Source of the DNA: Mesocentrotus franciscanus
Lineage: Eukaryota; Echinodermata; Echinoidea; Camarodonta; Strongylocentrotidae
Direction: 5' to 3'
DNA: 64,000 nucleotides
NCBI GenBank assembly: GCA_037976565.1
Contig: CP137680.1
Coordinates: 20,176,675-20,240,674, forward strand
How positions within the stretch are numbered: position 1 is the stretch's first letter; every line of letters starts with the position of its first letter. The translations under genes and the position numbers were made by a program. Positions 10,675-26,610 of the stretch are shown here, piece after piece. Under the pieces are notes generated by a model, which was not told the DNA's origin, did not search any database, and worked only from the letters and a program-made list of their open reading frames with translations.

Positions 10675-12050
10675 CAGGGGCGGATCTAGCTTTTGCTAAG
10701 GGAGGGGGCGGTTTGACCAAATGACAATGCGGAGCATCGTCCACGAGCCGCGTAGCGGCGAGGCGATTTTGGGGCTATTTTGAACCCCCGGCCCGTAAGC
10801 GATGTTTTCCTGGCATCTACTAACACAATGGAGACCACAAAAAGCAGTGCTTGATAACGTCTTTTTAAATCAAGTAACAGTTTAAACAGTTTGACCCAAT
10901 GACGATGCAGAGCATCGTCTACGAGCGCCCAGCGGCGAGGCGATTTTTGGGGGCTATTTTGAACTACCGTAAGTGATTCGGAGCATCATCCGCGAGCCGC
11001 GTAGCGGCGAGGCGATTTTTTTTTTTTTTTTTGGGGGGCTATTTTGAACCCTCGTAAGTGATGTTTTCCTGGCATCTACTAACACAATGGAGACCACAAA
11101 AGCAGTGCTTGATAACGTCTTTTAAATCAAGTAACAGCTAAAACAATTTGACCCAATGCGGAGCATCGTCCACCAGCCGCGTAGCGGCGAGGCGATTTTG
11201 GGGGGCTATTTCGAACACCATAAGTGATGCGGAGCATCGTCCACGAGCCGCGTAGCGGCGAGGCGATTTTTTTGGGGGGCTATTTTGAACCCCCGTAAGT
11301 GATGTTTTCCTGGCATCTACTAACACAATGGAGACCATAAAGCAGTGCATGATAACGTCTTTGAAAATCAAGTAACAGTTTAAACAGTTTGACCCAATGA
11401 CGATGCAGAGCATCGTCTACGAGCCGCCCAGCGGCGAGGCGATTTTTGGGGGCTATTTTGAACACCATAAGTGATGCGGAGCATCATCCGCGAGCCGCGT
11501 AGCGGCGAGGCGATTTTGGGGGCTATTTTGAACCCTCGTAAGTGATGTTTTCCTGGCATCTACTAACACAATGGAGACCATAAAGCAGTGCACGATAACG
11601 TCTTTGAAAATCAAGTAACAGTTTAAACAGTTTGACCCAATGACGATGCAGAGCATCGTCTACGAGCCGCCCAGCGGCGAGGCGATTTTGGGGCTATTTT
11701 GAACTACCGTAAGTGATGCGGAGCATCGTCCACAAGCCGCGTAGCGGCGAGGCGATTTTGGGGGCTATTTTGAACCCCTGGCCCGTAAGTGATGTTTTCC
11801 TGGCATCTACTAACACATTGGAGACCATAAAAGCAGTGCATGATAACGTCTTGTTAAATCAAGTAACAGTTTAATACACAGTTATATCCAGAGTTATCAT
11901 GTGTTTGGTTAAGTTACCAGATGAGTTGAATATCTTCTCACAATATTTGCACTTGAAAATTTCTCTCCAGTGTGCGTTCTTTCTTTCTTTTTCCCCTTTT
12001 TTGGGCGGCCCAAGGGGTTAAACCCCTAAACCCCCGTAGATCCGCGCCTG
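10675..12050 (+). mobile_element. Nested TIR element with ~180-bp array (in copy A)
   Basis: The ends CAGGGGCGGATCTAGC and GTAGATCCGCGCCTG are inverted. The direct repeat TTTAG (10670-10674 and 12051-12055) suggests a 5-bp target duplication. The interior repeats a unit with gcatcgtccacgagccgcgt, agcggcgaggcgatttt, gatgttttcctggcatctac, taacacaatggagacca and aatcaagtaacag about six times. It occupies the identical place in copy B (18043-18962), where it is about 456 bp shorter. Confidence 0.8.
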
Positions 12051-13279
12051 TTTAGTATACTGTTTTCCAAAAAGTGGGGGGGAGCCCGTCGTTCTGCGGG
12101 CCCTGCTATGTAAGCCTCTAAATAAGCATATTTCTTGCCTGACTGTAAATTTAGGAATTTGTAATTTTCCAACAAACGCATAAAAAGTATAATTTAATAA
12201 AAAGTGAGGAAAAATCTCGGATTATTATGTCATTTCAGCAACATTTGTAAATCACCGGTATCGAATTAGAAATGATCCACGTTTGAATTTTATTGTGACA
12301 CTGGCAGGACACTAATTGCCCCCCCCCATCGGTACGCCTGTGGCCCCCAAACTACACCTTGTTGGCGGGGAAAATCGCAAATGACCTCCCCTACCTACTA
12401 CCTATCTTCTTTCTCTCTTTCTTTCCTTACATTTTCCTCCCCCTTTCTCTTTCCCTTCCCTTCCTTCTCTCTCTTTTAGGTTTGCTAGGGGGAGGCAAGG
12501 GCCTTTCGCCCCGATCCACATGTTGTTGGCGGGATTAAACGCAACTGATCTCCCTTCTTTTCACCCTTTCTTTTCTTCTTCCTCTTTTTTGTTCACTTTT
12601 AGCTCTCCTCTTTCCTTTTCCCTTCTCTCTTTTTTTTGGCGGCGGGGGAGGGGGGAGAGGCAAGGGCCTTTGGCCCCCCCCCCGATCCACAACTTGTTGG
12701 CGGGAAAATTGCAACTGATATCCCCCTTTTCTTTTCTTCTTTCTCTTTTTTTCGTTCCCTTTATCTCCTCTTTTCCTTTTTCCTTCTCTCTCTCTCTTTT
12801 TTTTCTTTTTCTTTGCGGGGCAAGGCCCGCTCCCCCCCCTGGATCCGCACCTGTGGAACATTCCCTCCGGAAATGACCCTCCTCGCCGCATCCAAAACAA
12901 ACCCTGAGCGCAGGCGACTGCGCATTCCCCCGCGTACCGCCTAGAGCTGCCGCGATATAAGCTCTACTCTAGGCCGGACATACGGGTATCCAGACTTTTC
13001 GCTAAACTGGATATACGGTTATCTACTAGTACTAGTATTACTGTTAGTGGACACCAAGGCCCATATAAAAAAAGAACATTTTGCTCTTCCTGGCTATTTG
13101 GGAATGTGTCAGTTTGCAACAGAAATGGAGAACCGCGCATTTTGTTGAAAATCATTGTGTGATATATCACGAACATTAATTTTATAAATCACTTGTATGG
13201 ATTGAAAATAAGTAATGGTTTAATTTTATTTGGGGGGGCTAGCGCCCCCAAGCCCCACCAGTACGCCAGTGGCGCTGAG

Positions 13280-13898
13280 AGAAGATTACGATTTGGTACA
13301 AGTATGGAATTCGAACCAGGTGGCACTGGACATGGGTGCTGAATATAACAAAGGCAATAATTGGATGCTGGGGAATAGTTCTCGGGTGACTCAGAGCAAA
13401 GCATGGTTTGTACAGTAACAAACCAGTGGAACATTGAAAATGAAAGTGCAAAATTACAATAAAAACAACAAGTATCATGACAATGGGCGACACAGTCTGT
13501 CCATTGGCTCGTAGACAACGCCAATCTAAAAATGATCTTGATATGAAACGTTCACTAATGGTATCTGTCAAAAAATCGCTACGCTTTTCTTCTTGAAAAG
13601 AGAAACGTTATACGTTCATGTTACAGTTTACTCGCATAGAAAATTTTAAGTAAAAGTTTAACACAAGGTCTTTCATGTCCATTATTCAAAAACTTGATGG
13701 CCCTGCAAGGATTAAGATATAGACACAGTTTTAAGAACTCTTCTTTATTAGAGTAGTCTGCTCATGGATGAGGTCAACAAATCCTATTTTGAAAAATAAT
13801 ATATGATCACTGCCAAATGGACTTTGCCTGCAAATAACAAAAGATAACAAAATAATGATGACACTAGAGCATTTGATTGTGAAATTTATATTTCATAC
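13280..13898. other. UGT-B intron 1, 5' part; no other feature
   Basis: Intronic DNA between the hAT element and the exon 1 donor site. Nothing recognisable beyond the splice donor at 13898. Confidence 0.5.
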
Positions 13899-14760
13899 CT
13901 GCTTTAGGTCTTTTACTGGTTGGGTAGTCAATCCTCCTACAGAAATGACATTAGGCTGGAGAGGAAATGGAAAATCCACTGCGAAGTCAGAGTTGATCAG
14001 AATCAACTGCGCATCGGAGAGCAGGTGCGCTATCCCAGCCGAGAATGAGAATTGGAAGGAAAACAAGAAGTAGCAGACATCGTAGGTAAAGAAAATGGAA
14101 AAGTCCTCCGAGATGGCTGTTACCGCATTTGAGAAACGCTGGAGGAATCCCATCTCGTAAGGCAAACCGGAAGTCATCTCAGGGAAATAGGCGGTGGTGT
14201 CGAACGTACCATAGCGACGGGCAAGGGACGGTTTGATCCCGCTTGGGACAACAAAGACATACGGGGTGTCGAGGACCCCTGCAAGGAACACAGAGCACCA
14301 TTTATGGGCATCGATGACGAGTAAGTCGTATCGAACTCCTTGTCGTTTGCGTTCGAGTGCGTGGTTGAGTAGCTCACTGCAACGTTTGAGGAGACCATGA
14401 ATAGCACGGGGAGACACAGACAGCATGTTTCCGAACATTGAATGTCGACTCTCCAATAGATGCTTCATGACCCATGTCGACCAGGTTTTCGTAGTCGCAA
14501 TCGTGGTGTCCTTGAAGATGTCGAACTCGAGATGACGGTATCTATCCTCCGTGGCCTTGTCCTTGTTGGCTTCGCTTATGAGGGCCGTGACGTGGTGCTC
14601 CCTGTCAACGAGACCCTGGCCGATGGTCGCCAGAACTGCGAAATGACTGCCAGATCCATCATCGGAGCTGAGAAGGATACGGGCGCCATTGCTCGATCTA
14701 GCTTCTAAAAAGAAGACCCAAGCAAACTAAAAGTAACCCTTGAAGAACTCTGTCAGGCAT
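13899..14760 (-). CDS. UGT: UGT-B exon 1 (UDP-glycosyltransferase, acceptor-binding half, frameshifted)
   Basis: From ATG at 14760 the frame gives MPDRVLQGLLLVCLG, a good signal-peptide core, then stops. One base later the frame is open to the donor Q/gtatga (13899/13898): ARSSNGARILLSSDDGSGSH, the catalytic His in GSHF, VTALISEAN, the Asp in YDLLVIDAH, IKPSLARRYG, DAQLILINSDFAVDFPFP and VGGLTTQPVKDLKQ. Removing one T from the T5 run (plus-strand A5 at 14707-14711) would join the two frames inside the signal peptide. Every diagnostic residue of the acceptor-binding half is otherwise intact. It pairs with exon 2 (1269-1497) in phase 0. It is either a very young null allele or a homopolymer error in the assembly. 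It is paralogous to UGT-A exon 1. Confidence 0.9.
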
Positions 14761-16110
14761 ACTCTCAGCACCGAAGAAGTTATGAAGATGACAATTTCCC
14801 TAAATATTCATTTGAAAGACGATTGCAGCCGTTTACCAGTAGATAAAGCCGCTGTTGCAAGACGAATCACCCGTTGAGAAGCAAAGCCGAATGATATTCC
14901 GACAATTTGGAATCCAAGTACATGAAGACTTGCTTGACCTCTGTGTGCCAGCCTTCTGTAACGTATCTGCTAACAAGAAATATAGAAACAACATTGACGA
15001 AATATTAATTCCTCCTCCAAATATTTTGACTTGTGCAAAATTGAAAGCGTGTTAAATATTAATATCATCATTATCATTGCTATTATTTTTAGTAGCAGTA
15101 GTAGTAGTAGTAGTAGTGGTAGTATTGTTGTTGGTGTTTTTATTATTATTATTAGTTTGTATTATTATATATTATCATCATCATCAATTATTATTATTAG
15201 TACTAGTACTATTAATGGTATTATCATCATTATTAAAGAGGCTGAGCGAAGAAATGTCACAAAATGTCACAAAATGGACAAATTATACATGTACTGAAAG
15301 CTCACACCAATATGAACACAAATCATCTGCTCTAAAGTATTATAAATATAAATGAAACGCGATAAGATGCTTTTTCCAAGACCCTTCTCAGAACTTCTTT
15401 TACTGGCTTGAAAAATAAAATTACGGAGTACAGACTTATGACGTCAGAGGTTGGGCACGATCGAAATTCCTAGGCCTCTCGCTCAGCTCGCGTGCGGTAT
15501 TTTGCATTCAGTATACGTTACCCAGACTTCGAATGATTCATACCTAAGCCAGCTTTGATGAAAATGGAATAACAATCTCTCGAAATCAAGAAATTACATT
15601 TTATTATTGCATATTAAGCAAATTATGTAATGTAATACGAGGGGGTGAATCGTGCAGATCGATTTGTCCAAATATTCTTCCGTTTTGTGTAATTTACTGT
15701 GAAGTTTTCGGTCATGGCTTGGCATGTGCAAGATGATTGGTGATTGCTGTTGAGTGTTGATAAATCGCGAGAGTCCCTTTGGCTTTGCATTTTTATGATG
15801 TCGTGCAGTTCCAATTATGGTGCATATATGTAATTGGTATTCGCTAGATATAATCTAACATCTATTCTTCTTTGTTTTTTTATCCGTGAAATTTGCCAAA
15901 ATAGCCCTACACTTTCTAAAAATTAGAAAATTTCTCGTCCAGTCAGTCACTCATGCAGTGCATGACGGATCGATCGCCAGTTCAGCGGGGCCGGTGGGGC
16001 GCGGCAGCTCGGATCAGCCAGCTCGAACTTGGGAATTTCATGGCGCTAGTGTACTTTCGTTTCCATTTTTGACAGCAACTCCGGCGTGGAGATAGCCTAC
16101 TAAAACATAC
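14761..16110. other. Region upstream of UGT-B, with (GTA)n/(ATT)n microsatellites
   Basis: The UGT-B promoter should lie in the first few hundred bases, but no convincing TATA box was found. About 15090-15240 holds mixed GTA, ATT and ATC trinucleotide repeats that create spurious low-complexity open frames. The rest shows no recognised feature. Confidence 0.5.
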
Positions 16111-16202
16111 ACAAAATCAAATAAATCACTGTCACTAGTTGTGGAGCTGTGCTCATCAACTTCGAAATCTAAATTTAGTAAAACTTCTTCAAGCTCGGAC
16201 AT
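16111..16202 (-). CDS. Possible first coding exon of unknown gene
   Basis: ATG at 16202 (context cacaATGtcc) opens MSELEEVLLNLDFEVDEHSS, then TTSDSDLFDF, an acidic Ser/Asp-rich peptide, up to a plausible donor gtatgt at 16110. A CRE-like TGACGTAA lies about 115 bp upstream (16316-16323). No downstream exon was recognised and no family can be named. It may equally be chance or an exon of a decayed mobile gene. Confidence 0.25.
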
Positions 16203-16315
16203 TGTGATAGGATATTTCGCGTTCGACTGGCTTTCATATACGTATAATGCATGCAGCGGACAGAGCTGTGTGAGGGGGCTTTGGAGCATGCACTCTCGCT
16301 CATGTGCCCAACCTA

Positions 16316-16323
16316 TTACGTCA
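16316..16323 (-). promoter_or_regulatory. CRE-like site TGACGTAA
   Basis: A cAMP-response-element-like octamer lies about 115 bp upstream of the candidate exon at 16202. Similar sites precede two other orphan ORFs (37855-37862 and 39755-39762). Confidence 0.3.
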
Positions 16324-16580
16324 CACATCGTACCAGCGAACAGCGGGCGGAAAAAACGGGTAGCAAATTCATCATTTTTGATAGCAGATTAGTCAATTTT
16401 GTAACAATTTTTGAAAAGTAAATAAGATTTATTAGAAAGATTGTAACATTACCTTTGCAATGATACCAATATTTTTAAGGATAAAAGCTCTGGTACTTTA
16501 AACATTAATATCATCATCATTTAACTATATGTAGATTGTATTTACATTTGGAGCCAACAATTTTGGTATTATATTAGCAC

Positions 16581-20158
<3,578 letters not shown>

Positions 20159-20166
20159 ATTAGCAC

Positions 20167-21374
20167 CTCAATATCCTCATTTCCAATTTAAGTTTGTCCT
20201 TTACATACACGTAATTTATCAACACTGATTAAAATATTAATAATAACGAGCACATTTTGATATTATGTTCAATGAACAAAATGTCATCGTGAGCTCTTAG
20301 AATGGCACCTTTACTTCTGATATAACTTGTTTAATGTCGTTACCCCGCTTGAGCTGAACTCGCTGCTTTAACTCTTCAGAAGCCACACAATCATCCTGTG
20401 CCACATCATGGTATAGATACCAACGGTTTCAAAAATATATAACGATTTCCAGTTCAAGATTGATCTATACCGGTATTAAAAAGCTTGTCATGCATGGGTT
20501 ATCTTGCAAAGCCGTTGTCCTGTACAAAGCTGTTGTTCACATTGGAGCGGAAAGTTTGTCCCGGTGCTTCAAACGGCAATGCAATAGTAAAAGAAATACC
20601 AGTACATTTGTGATGATGTATCACAGAGGCATATTAGGATTCTCCTTCATTTTTTTCACACATCCATACTGTCTTTCGCTTTGCCTTTGCCCTATTCGAG
20701 CCAGATCACTGCCGATATAATTGCTGTAACCATGGTAAAATGAAAGGCTTTGATCTCATGGATTTAAGCTGATGACAGGGAAAGATGTCCCCCCCCCCCC
20801 ACACACACACACACACACACAAACACACGCACACACAAAAACAACCCAACAAAGGAGGGCGAGGGTGAAATTTTGCGGCATATAATTACATGTATATGTC
20901 TGTGGTACCTCCTTGTATTTCTGTGGCCGTCTTCCTTGTCCCCTCCCGATGAGCCCCACACCTCCTCCCCCGTCTCACCTTATGCTTACACCAGCTTACC
21001 TTGTAATACTCAGAACGCCGTGAAACGACCATCGGCAAACTCCACCGTGCTCGAACTCGAGTATGAAGGATGCCGAATCACCCGGATATATATCATCAGC
21101 GGTACGCCTCCATTAATATTCTAGGAAGAAGACAACTTTAGACTGATTTGCAGTTTGCTCGACATTTATTCCGCTCCGAAACTAGGAGTCCTTTTCCTCA
21201 AAACATGTAAAGTAGGAAAGTCAAAGTAAAACAAGTAACATGCATAAAAGCAATAACAAAATCTTATAACCACAATAAAGAGGGTCCACCATAAACAATT
21301 CGACAATAATGTATAAACGTGATATGATTCAACAATCTTAAGGGTACATGTACCATGAGTGAAACTCAAAATTG
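20167..21374. other. Intergenic, (C)n(AC)n tract only
   Basis: No gene is recognised. A C-run followed by AC dinucleotides occupies about 20789-20838; the peptides it creates on the minus strand are low-complexity. Confidence 0.5.
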
Positions 21375-21845
21375 TAGGGATCTCCGGTCACGTGATCAGC
21401 GGAGGGATAGTAACTCCTTCCGATCACCCCAGGTCCCTGGGGTTTACGTGACCTGCCGGTAGGATAGTATCTCCTACGGATGATCCCCACAACTTTTCAA
21501 TACTCACAAAATCATCAATGCATAAATAACATAGTTATGGAAACACTATATTTGTGGGATCTCGAGTCACGCGATCAGCGGAAGGATAGTAATTCCTCCG
21601 ATCACCCCAGGTCCCTGGGGTTTACGTGACCTGCCGGTAGGATAGTATCTCCTACGGATGATCCCCACAACTTTTCAATACTCACAAAATCATCAATGCA
21701 TAAATAACATAGTTATGGAAACACTATATTTGTGGGGTCTCGAGTCACGCGATCAGCGGAAGGGTAGTAACTCCTCCGATCACCCCAGATACCTGGGGTT
21801 TACGTGACCCACCGACAGGATAGTATCTCCTGCAGTATCCCCAAT
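21375..21845. repeat. ~179-bp tandem repeat, three copies
   Basis: Unit starts (tctccggtca or tctcgagtca) are at 21381, 21560 and 21738, giving a period of 178-179 bp. Each unit holds gatcagcgg, gatcaccccagg, tttacgtgacc and tagtatctcct, and the first two also cacaacttttcaatactcac. The first unit is the most diverged and the third is degraded at its end. Several short inverted motifs suggest local hairpins. No coding frame spans it. Confidence 0.85.
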
Positions 21846-21849
21846 GTTA

Positions 21850-22656
21850 TCCCGGTGCTACTATACCAGCGCATATATAAGAAGTGGTGATAATCGGAAC
21901 CAACCATGGAATAATCACGAGTAAAGAAATCCTCCCCCAGTCAACCCCCGTGTTACCATGATATTAAATACATACAATTCGTTATATCACTCAAAACAAC
22001 ATTGTACTTCCAATTTGTTAATCCTCAATCAACTTTAAGTAGTTTACTTCTTCAACTCTACTTAAACTAAAGAGGGGTGGGTGGGCCGGGGAAAAAGGAC
22101 TTCTCCGAGCGGAGATAAAGTCGAAAGTGAGAAAATCTTGCACACGGCGTTCCCACGCTTACTGCGCGCATAACTCCACCGTTGTAGATTCACTGGCTGT
22201 GCGCATTTTCGGTTTCTTTACAGAGGTAAATTTCACATGTCGCTGTCCCACAAAGGCACCGCTTAAACAGCTGTAAAAGGCGCGCGCTATTTCTGGCCTA
22301 TGCCAGCAATTGTTTTGTCTATCCTTGACTCTCCCAGAATGACTCTGATCATTTATTATGATCACGTTATTCTAACGCCAGATAGTTTCTGTTTATCCAA
22401 AGATGACCACTATCTATGGAATACCAGCTCTTTTAAAGGTTAATTATAACACTCGACTTGCACCAACTGAAAATGAGTTTACATAATTACAGTCAGTCAC
22501 AGCTCTTACGATGTTTTAATATCGTTTCCGCATTCAGGCATAGGCCTACGTGTGTGTTAGACATGCATTTTTGCTAGCAAAATTGTCGTCAAGGTCGATT
22601 GGGCTCCTTCAATTGCTTCGGCGACGATTGCTCTTGGATTTGTTTGCCAAATTTCA
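21850..22656. other. Intergenic, no recognised feature
   Basis: Mixed-composition DNA with no supported gene, RNA or repeat. Confidence 0.4.
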
Positions 22657-22657
22657 A

Positions 22658-22708
22658 GGGTTAGGGTTAAGTTTGAGCTTAGGGTTAGGGTTAATGCTAG
22701 GGTTAGGT
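22658..22708 (+). repeat. Degenerate interstitial TTAGGG repeats
   Basis: GGGTTAGGGTTAA, then CTTAGGGTTAGGGTTAA and CTAGGGTTAGG, about six TTAGGG-like hexamers with interruptions. TTAGGG is the telomere unit of vertebrates and echinoderms. The short, diverged tract suggests an old interstitial insertion, not a present chromosome end. Confidence 0.7.
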
Positions 22709-22814
22709 TTTTAAGTAAAGATTTAGTCCAGAGTTGAAGCTAGGATTTTTACTAAGTGCAGTATAGTGCCGTGGATTAATTATTGATTTGAATGAATTAA
22801 ATTGAATTGAATTG

Positions 22815-23040
22815 AAATTAATTATTAACGGAGCATGTGTCGTCAAACATTAGCATCCCTATACAATACACCAATAGTGTCGTGGCTTTAAGTTGTATTT
22901 CATTTTTTTTCTTCTTCTATTAAATGTTTTTAAACAAAATGAGTCTCATATCGAGAACAAAAAACGATTATTGAAATACAGAAAATTAAACAGGTCCAAT
23001 CAGGTTAGAAGCTAGACCATATTGAATAGGGAGTACCTGA
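22815..23040 (+). repeat. Dispersed repeat, family Q, copy 1
   Basis: It shares cggagcatgtgt, tccctatacaa, gtcgtggctttaagttg, catatcgagaa, aggtccaatcag and attgaatagggagt in the same order with 49180-49385. It is an interspersed non-coding repeat of unknown class. Confidence 0.7.
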
Positions 23041-23154
23041 CCATACAGCTAACACAATGGTTTTGCAACAAAACGAAGAAAAGGGAAGAACAGTCACAAT
23101 ACTTAAGGATTGTGCGCCCCTAATATGAAGGGAAGATCGTTTTATTAGATGGCT

Positions 23155-23535
23155 ATTGATGGTCAATGAAGGGAAGGTTGAGTTATGCTAAAGATGACAA
23201 AAAATTGTAAGTTTTTAAAAATCCTTTTTACTATAATTTGTTAGAATATCATAGTAGAAATTCGACTAAAAATGGATAGGGGGGCTCTTAATTGCCCTCT
23301 TAATAAAAATTACGATAAATAGCTCAATCGATTTTGAACAAAAAAAATCATGCCACATGTATGTGTAGTCCAACTTACCAAGTTCCTTGTGGCGTGCATA
23401 TGATTTTTAGCAAGATGGCGTCAATATTTTCCAAATTCGATCATTCCGAAACCTCACAATAAACATCTAGATTGCTTCTAGACAGTATCTTTAATAATTT
23501 ACGTACTCTCATGAACAGCACTTAACAGCCTCTAT
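23155..23535 (+). repeat. Direct repeat pair R, left copy
   Basis: About 380 bp is repeated at 24839-25215: ggttgagttatg, tttgttagaatatcata, gtccaacttaccaa, cttccttgtggcgtgcatat, agcaagatggcgtcaatat. The spacing is about 1.7 kb and divergence is moderate. It may be two copies of one element or a local duplication. Confidence 0.8.
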
Positions 23536-23539
23536 ATTC

Positions 23540-24838
23540 TGCCGTGTAAAACACATTTGAAAAGGTAAAACCGCACTTACAAATAAAAGAAATCATGGCT
23601 TTCTGTTTAATACCTTGCTAAATAATTAGTTCACTCCATTCCTCTAGAGAGTTAGTTAATTTTGTCCCCCAGTTTAAGAACAATCGAACAAAAAGCCTCT
23701 AGTCTAATGCTCGAACTTCGGAACTAACCACTTCCCTGTTGCAGTCATAATTATATAGATGTACAATGCGGGGTGGGGCGGGGCTGATGGCTCTCCCAAG
23801 GACTTTTAGAGTAGCAATATTGTATTCGAGCAACCATCACCTCATATGAGGGCATCAACAAATATGATTATTCTCATATTTCGGTGCCTTATTACATTAA
23901 ATTAACACTTTAATGTAATCAAAGTTTTGATTTGTGTTAACTCGCAAAATCTAAAACCAGGATGAGTCTTGACAACGAGATGCCCGACAATTCCTCATAT
24001 TCGGGTAGCGTCTACTTTGTGACGATGTAATACCTTTAATACAAGAAAGTTGTTTTGAAATACCTAGATACGCCACTGCATGAATTAGCGAGGGCACATG
24101 ACTTTTTATGACAGGTATTATCTTGCACGTGATTCAGAGAAGTGGTGTTTCGGGGGAAAGGGGGCAAGGGGAACGTCATTCCTCCCATCTGGAAACCTTT
24201 ATTTTCTTTCAGTTTTTACATGCTTGTGTTATATATCTTTTTTCCCATAATGACATTTCTGTCTCTCTTTTACTTTCATTGTGCTTGCTTGCTCGTCAGA
24301 AAATTTGGACAATAAAGCCTTATCCCCCATCAAAAGAAAGAATGGGACCTGCCGCTTGGTTCCACATGTAGATGCCAATAAAGATTATGAGGGTGTGCAA
24401 AGGTTGTGAGAAAAAAAGGATTCAAGACAGTTATCTTTTCTCTATGAAATTATGTCGAGTTTCACTTTCCACTTCCTTCCCGGATACTATCTTAAACTGC
24501 ATACGCGAAACAATGTGCCGTCAGGCCTGCAGTCCTTTGCAGGTTAAGGAAGAAATTTATGTTTGTAGTATTTATTTTCTCTCGAAACCTGGCATACTTC
24601 CGTTGAATTGAGCAATGCACTCTTCGAGAGGCCTCGTTATCGAAAATTGTATGGAACTTTAAGGTTTATCAAAGGAAAATGACATAGGATACTTTGTTCA
24701 CCTATGTACACAATCTGAAATTTCACACTTTTATGCAAATTGTCAGTTTTCAAAGAGAGTCATGAAAATGAATCGGCATGGTCGACTTATCCCCTATCGT
24801 TATAAATAAGATTGCATTTTTTTCTTCTAAATCATATC
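23540..24838. other. Spacer between repeat pair R
   Basis: No gene or repeat recognised. Short open frames at 24108-24611 lack motifs and look random. Confidence 0.4.
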
Positions 24839-25215
24839 GAAGGGGAGGTTGAGTTATGGTAAATATGAAAACAATTTGTAATGTTTTTTATCTTTCTTTA
24901 TTACCACAATTTGTTAGAATATCATAATAGAAATTCGATAACGAAGGAGGGCTCTTAAATGCCCTCCTAATAAAAATGACGATATATAGCTCAATAAATT
25001 TTGAACAAAACATTCATGCCAAATGTGTCTGTAGTCCAACTTACCAACTTCCTTGTGGCGTGCATATGATTTTCAGCAAGATGGCGTCAATATCTTCCTA
25101 ATTTGATCATTCCGAAACTTCACAATATACATCAATTTTTATGTACTATGTAATCTACATCTAAATTGCTTCCAGACAGTTTATTTCATAATGCACGTAC
25201 TCGGATGAACAGCAC
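24839..25215 (+). repeat. Direct repeat pair R, right copy
   Basis: Counterpart of 23155-23535, with extra sequence (tttttatgtactatgtaatc) inserted after about 25135. Confidence 0.8.
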
Positions 25216-25675
25216 TCATTCACCAGTAAATTTTAAATTAATGATTATTGCTAGTATCAGGAGCATATTATAGTTGGACAGCCACAGGGGCATGATAAAA
25301 CCTATGATTTTTTTTTTCATCATTTGATTATTTAGACTTGGGAGCTCAAGTTTATTGTCAATCAAAAAGTGGAGGATGAAGGATTTAACATTTTCAGAGG
25401 AAGAATAGGAAAATCGTTTATCTTTAGACGCTTCTAGTCGTTTAATAATAGAGACTTTGTAAACAACGTAGTCTGCTACAGAAAGGTTTCAAATAAAAAT
25501 TATTTAACAAGCAAAAAGAAAGAAGGAAGTTTCCGGGTGAAATGCGAGCACGAATTAAGTATTTTACCTGGAGAACACGTTCCTGTCAAGCCTGTTCCGT
25601 CCTCGATCCACCGCTGTGCCGTATTTCATTTTGAATAGGTCAAAAAGAAAAGAAAAACATACGTATCAAGCAAAA

Positions 25676-26370
25676 CTATCCCAACTCACTGCAACTCACC
25701 ATACCTCACCACAATTCATCATAATTCGTCACAACTCACCACAACTCACCACACAACTCACCACTACTCAGGGGCCTACCACAAATCACCATTTCCCACA
25801 ACACACAATAATTTCCCACAACACACAATAATTTACAGCGACTCCCAAAAACTCAACACTAATCACGGTGCTCACCATGATTCACCACAACCCACCACAA
25901 CCAACCATTTAACACAACTCACAATTTACCACGACTCACAACTCACCACGACCCACAATAACCAACCATCGAACACAACTCACAATTTACCACGACTCAC
26001 AACTCACCACGACCCACAATAACCAACCATCGAACACAACTCACAATTTACCACGACTCACCACAACTCACCACAATTCACCACAACTCATCACAAACCA
26101 CTAACTCACAACTCACCACGACCCATGTACCACAACTCAAAATTTGCCACGACTGACCACAAGCCACCACAAGTCACCACGACTCACCATTACTCACAAT
26201 TCATCATAACTCACAACTCACAATTCACCTCGTCTTTACAAAACACACCACAACTCACCACAAGTCACCATGACTTACCACACTTTATCACAACTCACCA
26301 CAAATCGCCACAACTCACTACAATTTACCACGACTAACCACACTTTACCACGACTCATTCCAACCCGCCA
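25676..26370 (+). repeat. Minisatellite of CACAACTCAC-type units
   Basis: About 700 bp of degenerate 10-bp and 15-bp units (accacaactc, ctcaccacga). A longer 60-bp higher-order unit is repeated (about 25905-26050: aaccaaccat, gaacacaactcacaatttac, cacgactcac). The strand is almost free of G, so open frames here are low-complexity. Confidence 0.9.
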
Positions 26371-26558
26371 CGCCGAAACAGTGAAAGAATATATACGTTA
26401 CATGGCGTGACAAAGAATAGAGCTTAATCATTTCGGTAAGCAGAATCTGTGAACAGATTCTTCTTCCTTTATCCAATTTGAGGAACACATTTAACATGTT
26501 TAAACGATAACTAAGAAAATAACGACAGTTTCTCCGTATTTCTGTATAAAAAGACTCG

Positions 26559-26610
26559 GCTCTATTTATTTATTTATTTTATTTACTTATTTATTTATTT
26601 ATTTATCTAT
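26559..26610. repeat. (TTTA)n microsatellite
   Basis: Tandem TTTA tetramers with few interruptions. It lies beyond the 3' end of the minus-strand LINE fragment and may derive from its tail. Confidence 0.8.

Larger units (their letters stand above)
9422..13271 (+). mobile_element. Long non-autonomous hAT-like element, copy A
   Basis: The 3850-bp element begins CAGTGGCGTAATG and ends GTACGCCAGTG (inverse CACTGGCGTAC), so the termini are imperfect inverted repeats. The perfect 8-bp duplication GCGCTGAG flanks it at 9414-9421 and 13272-13279. Inside, in order: a tandem array (about 9540-10630), a nested TIR element (10675-12050) with its own array, and pyrimidine-rich DNA with repeated gatccacaacttgttggcgg-like phrases (about 12360-12850). 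No transposase or other protein is recognisable. Long open frames in the C/T-rich part are low-complexity artefacts. It is inserted in UGT-B intron 1. Copy B is at 16581-20158. Confidence 0.9.

Noticed and set aside
12520..12944. Overlapping long frames on both strands
   Set aside because: They come from the pyrimidine-rich part of hAT copy A; composition is Ser/Phe/Pro or Lys/Arg/Gly only and the same frames recur altered in copy B.
14460..14708. 82-residue plus-strand frame
   Set aside because: Shadow of UGT-B exon 1, whose minus-strand translation has all family motifs.
25676..26370. CRISPR-like regular repeats
   Set aside because: Units are contiguous and degenerate with no unique spacers; a eukaryotic minisatellite.
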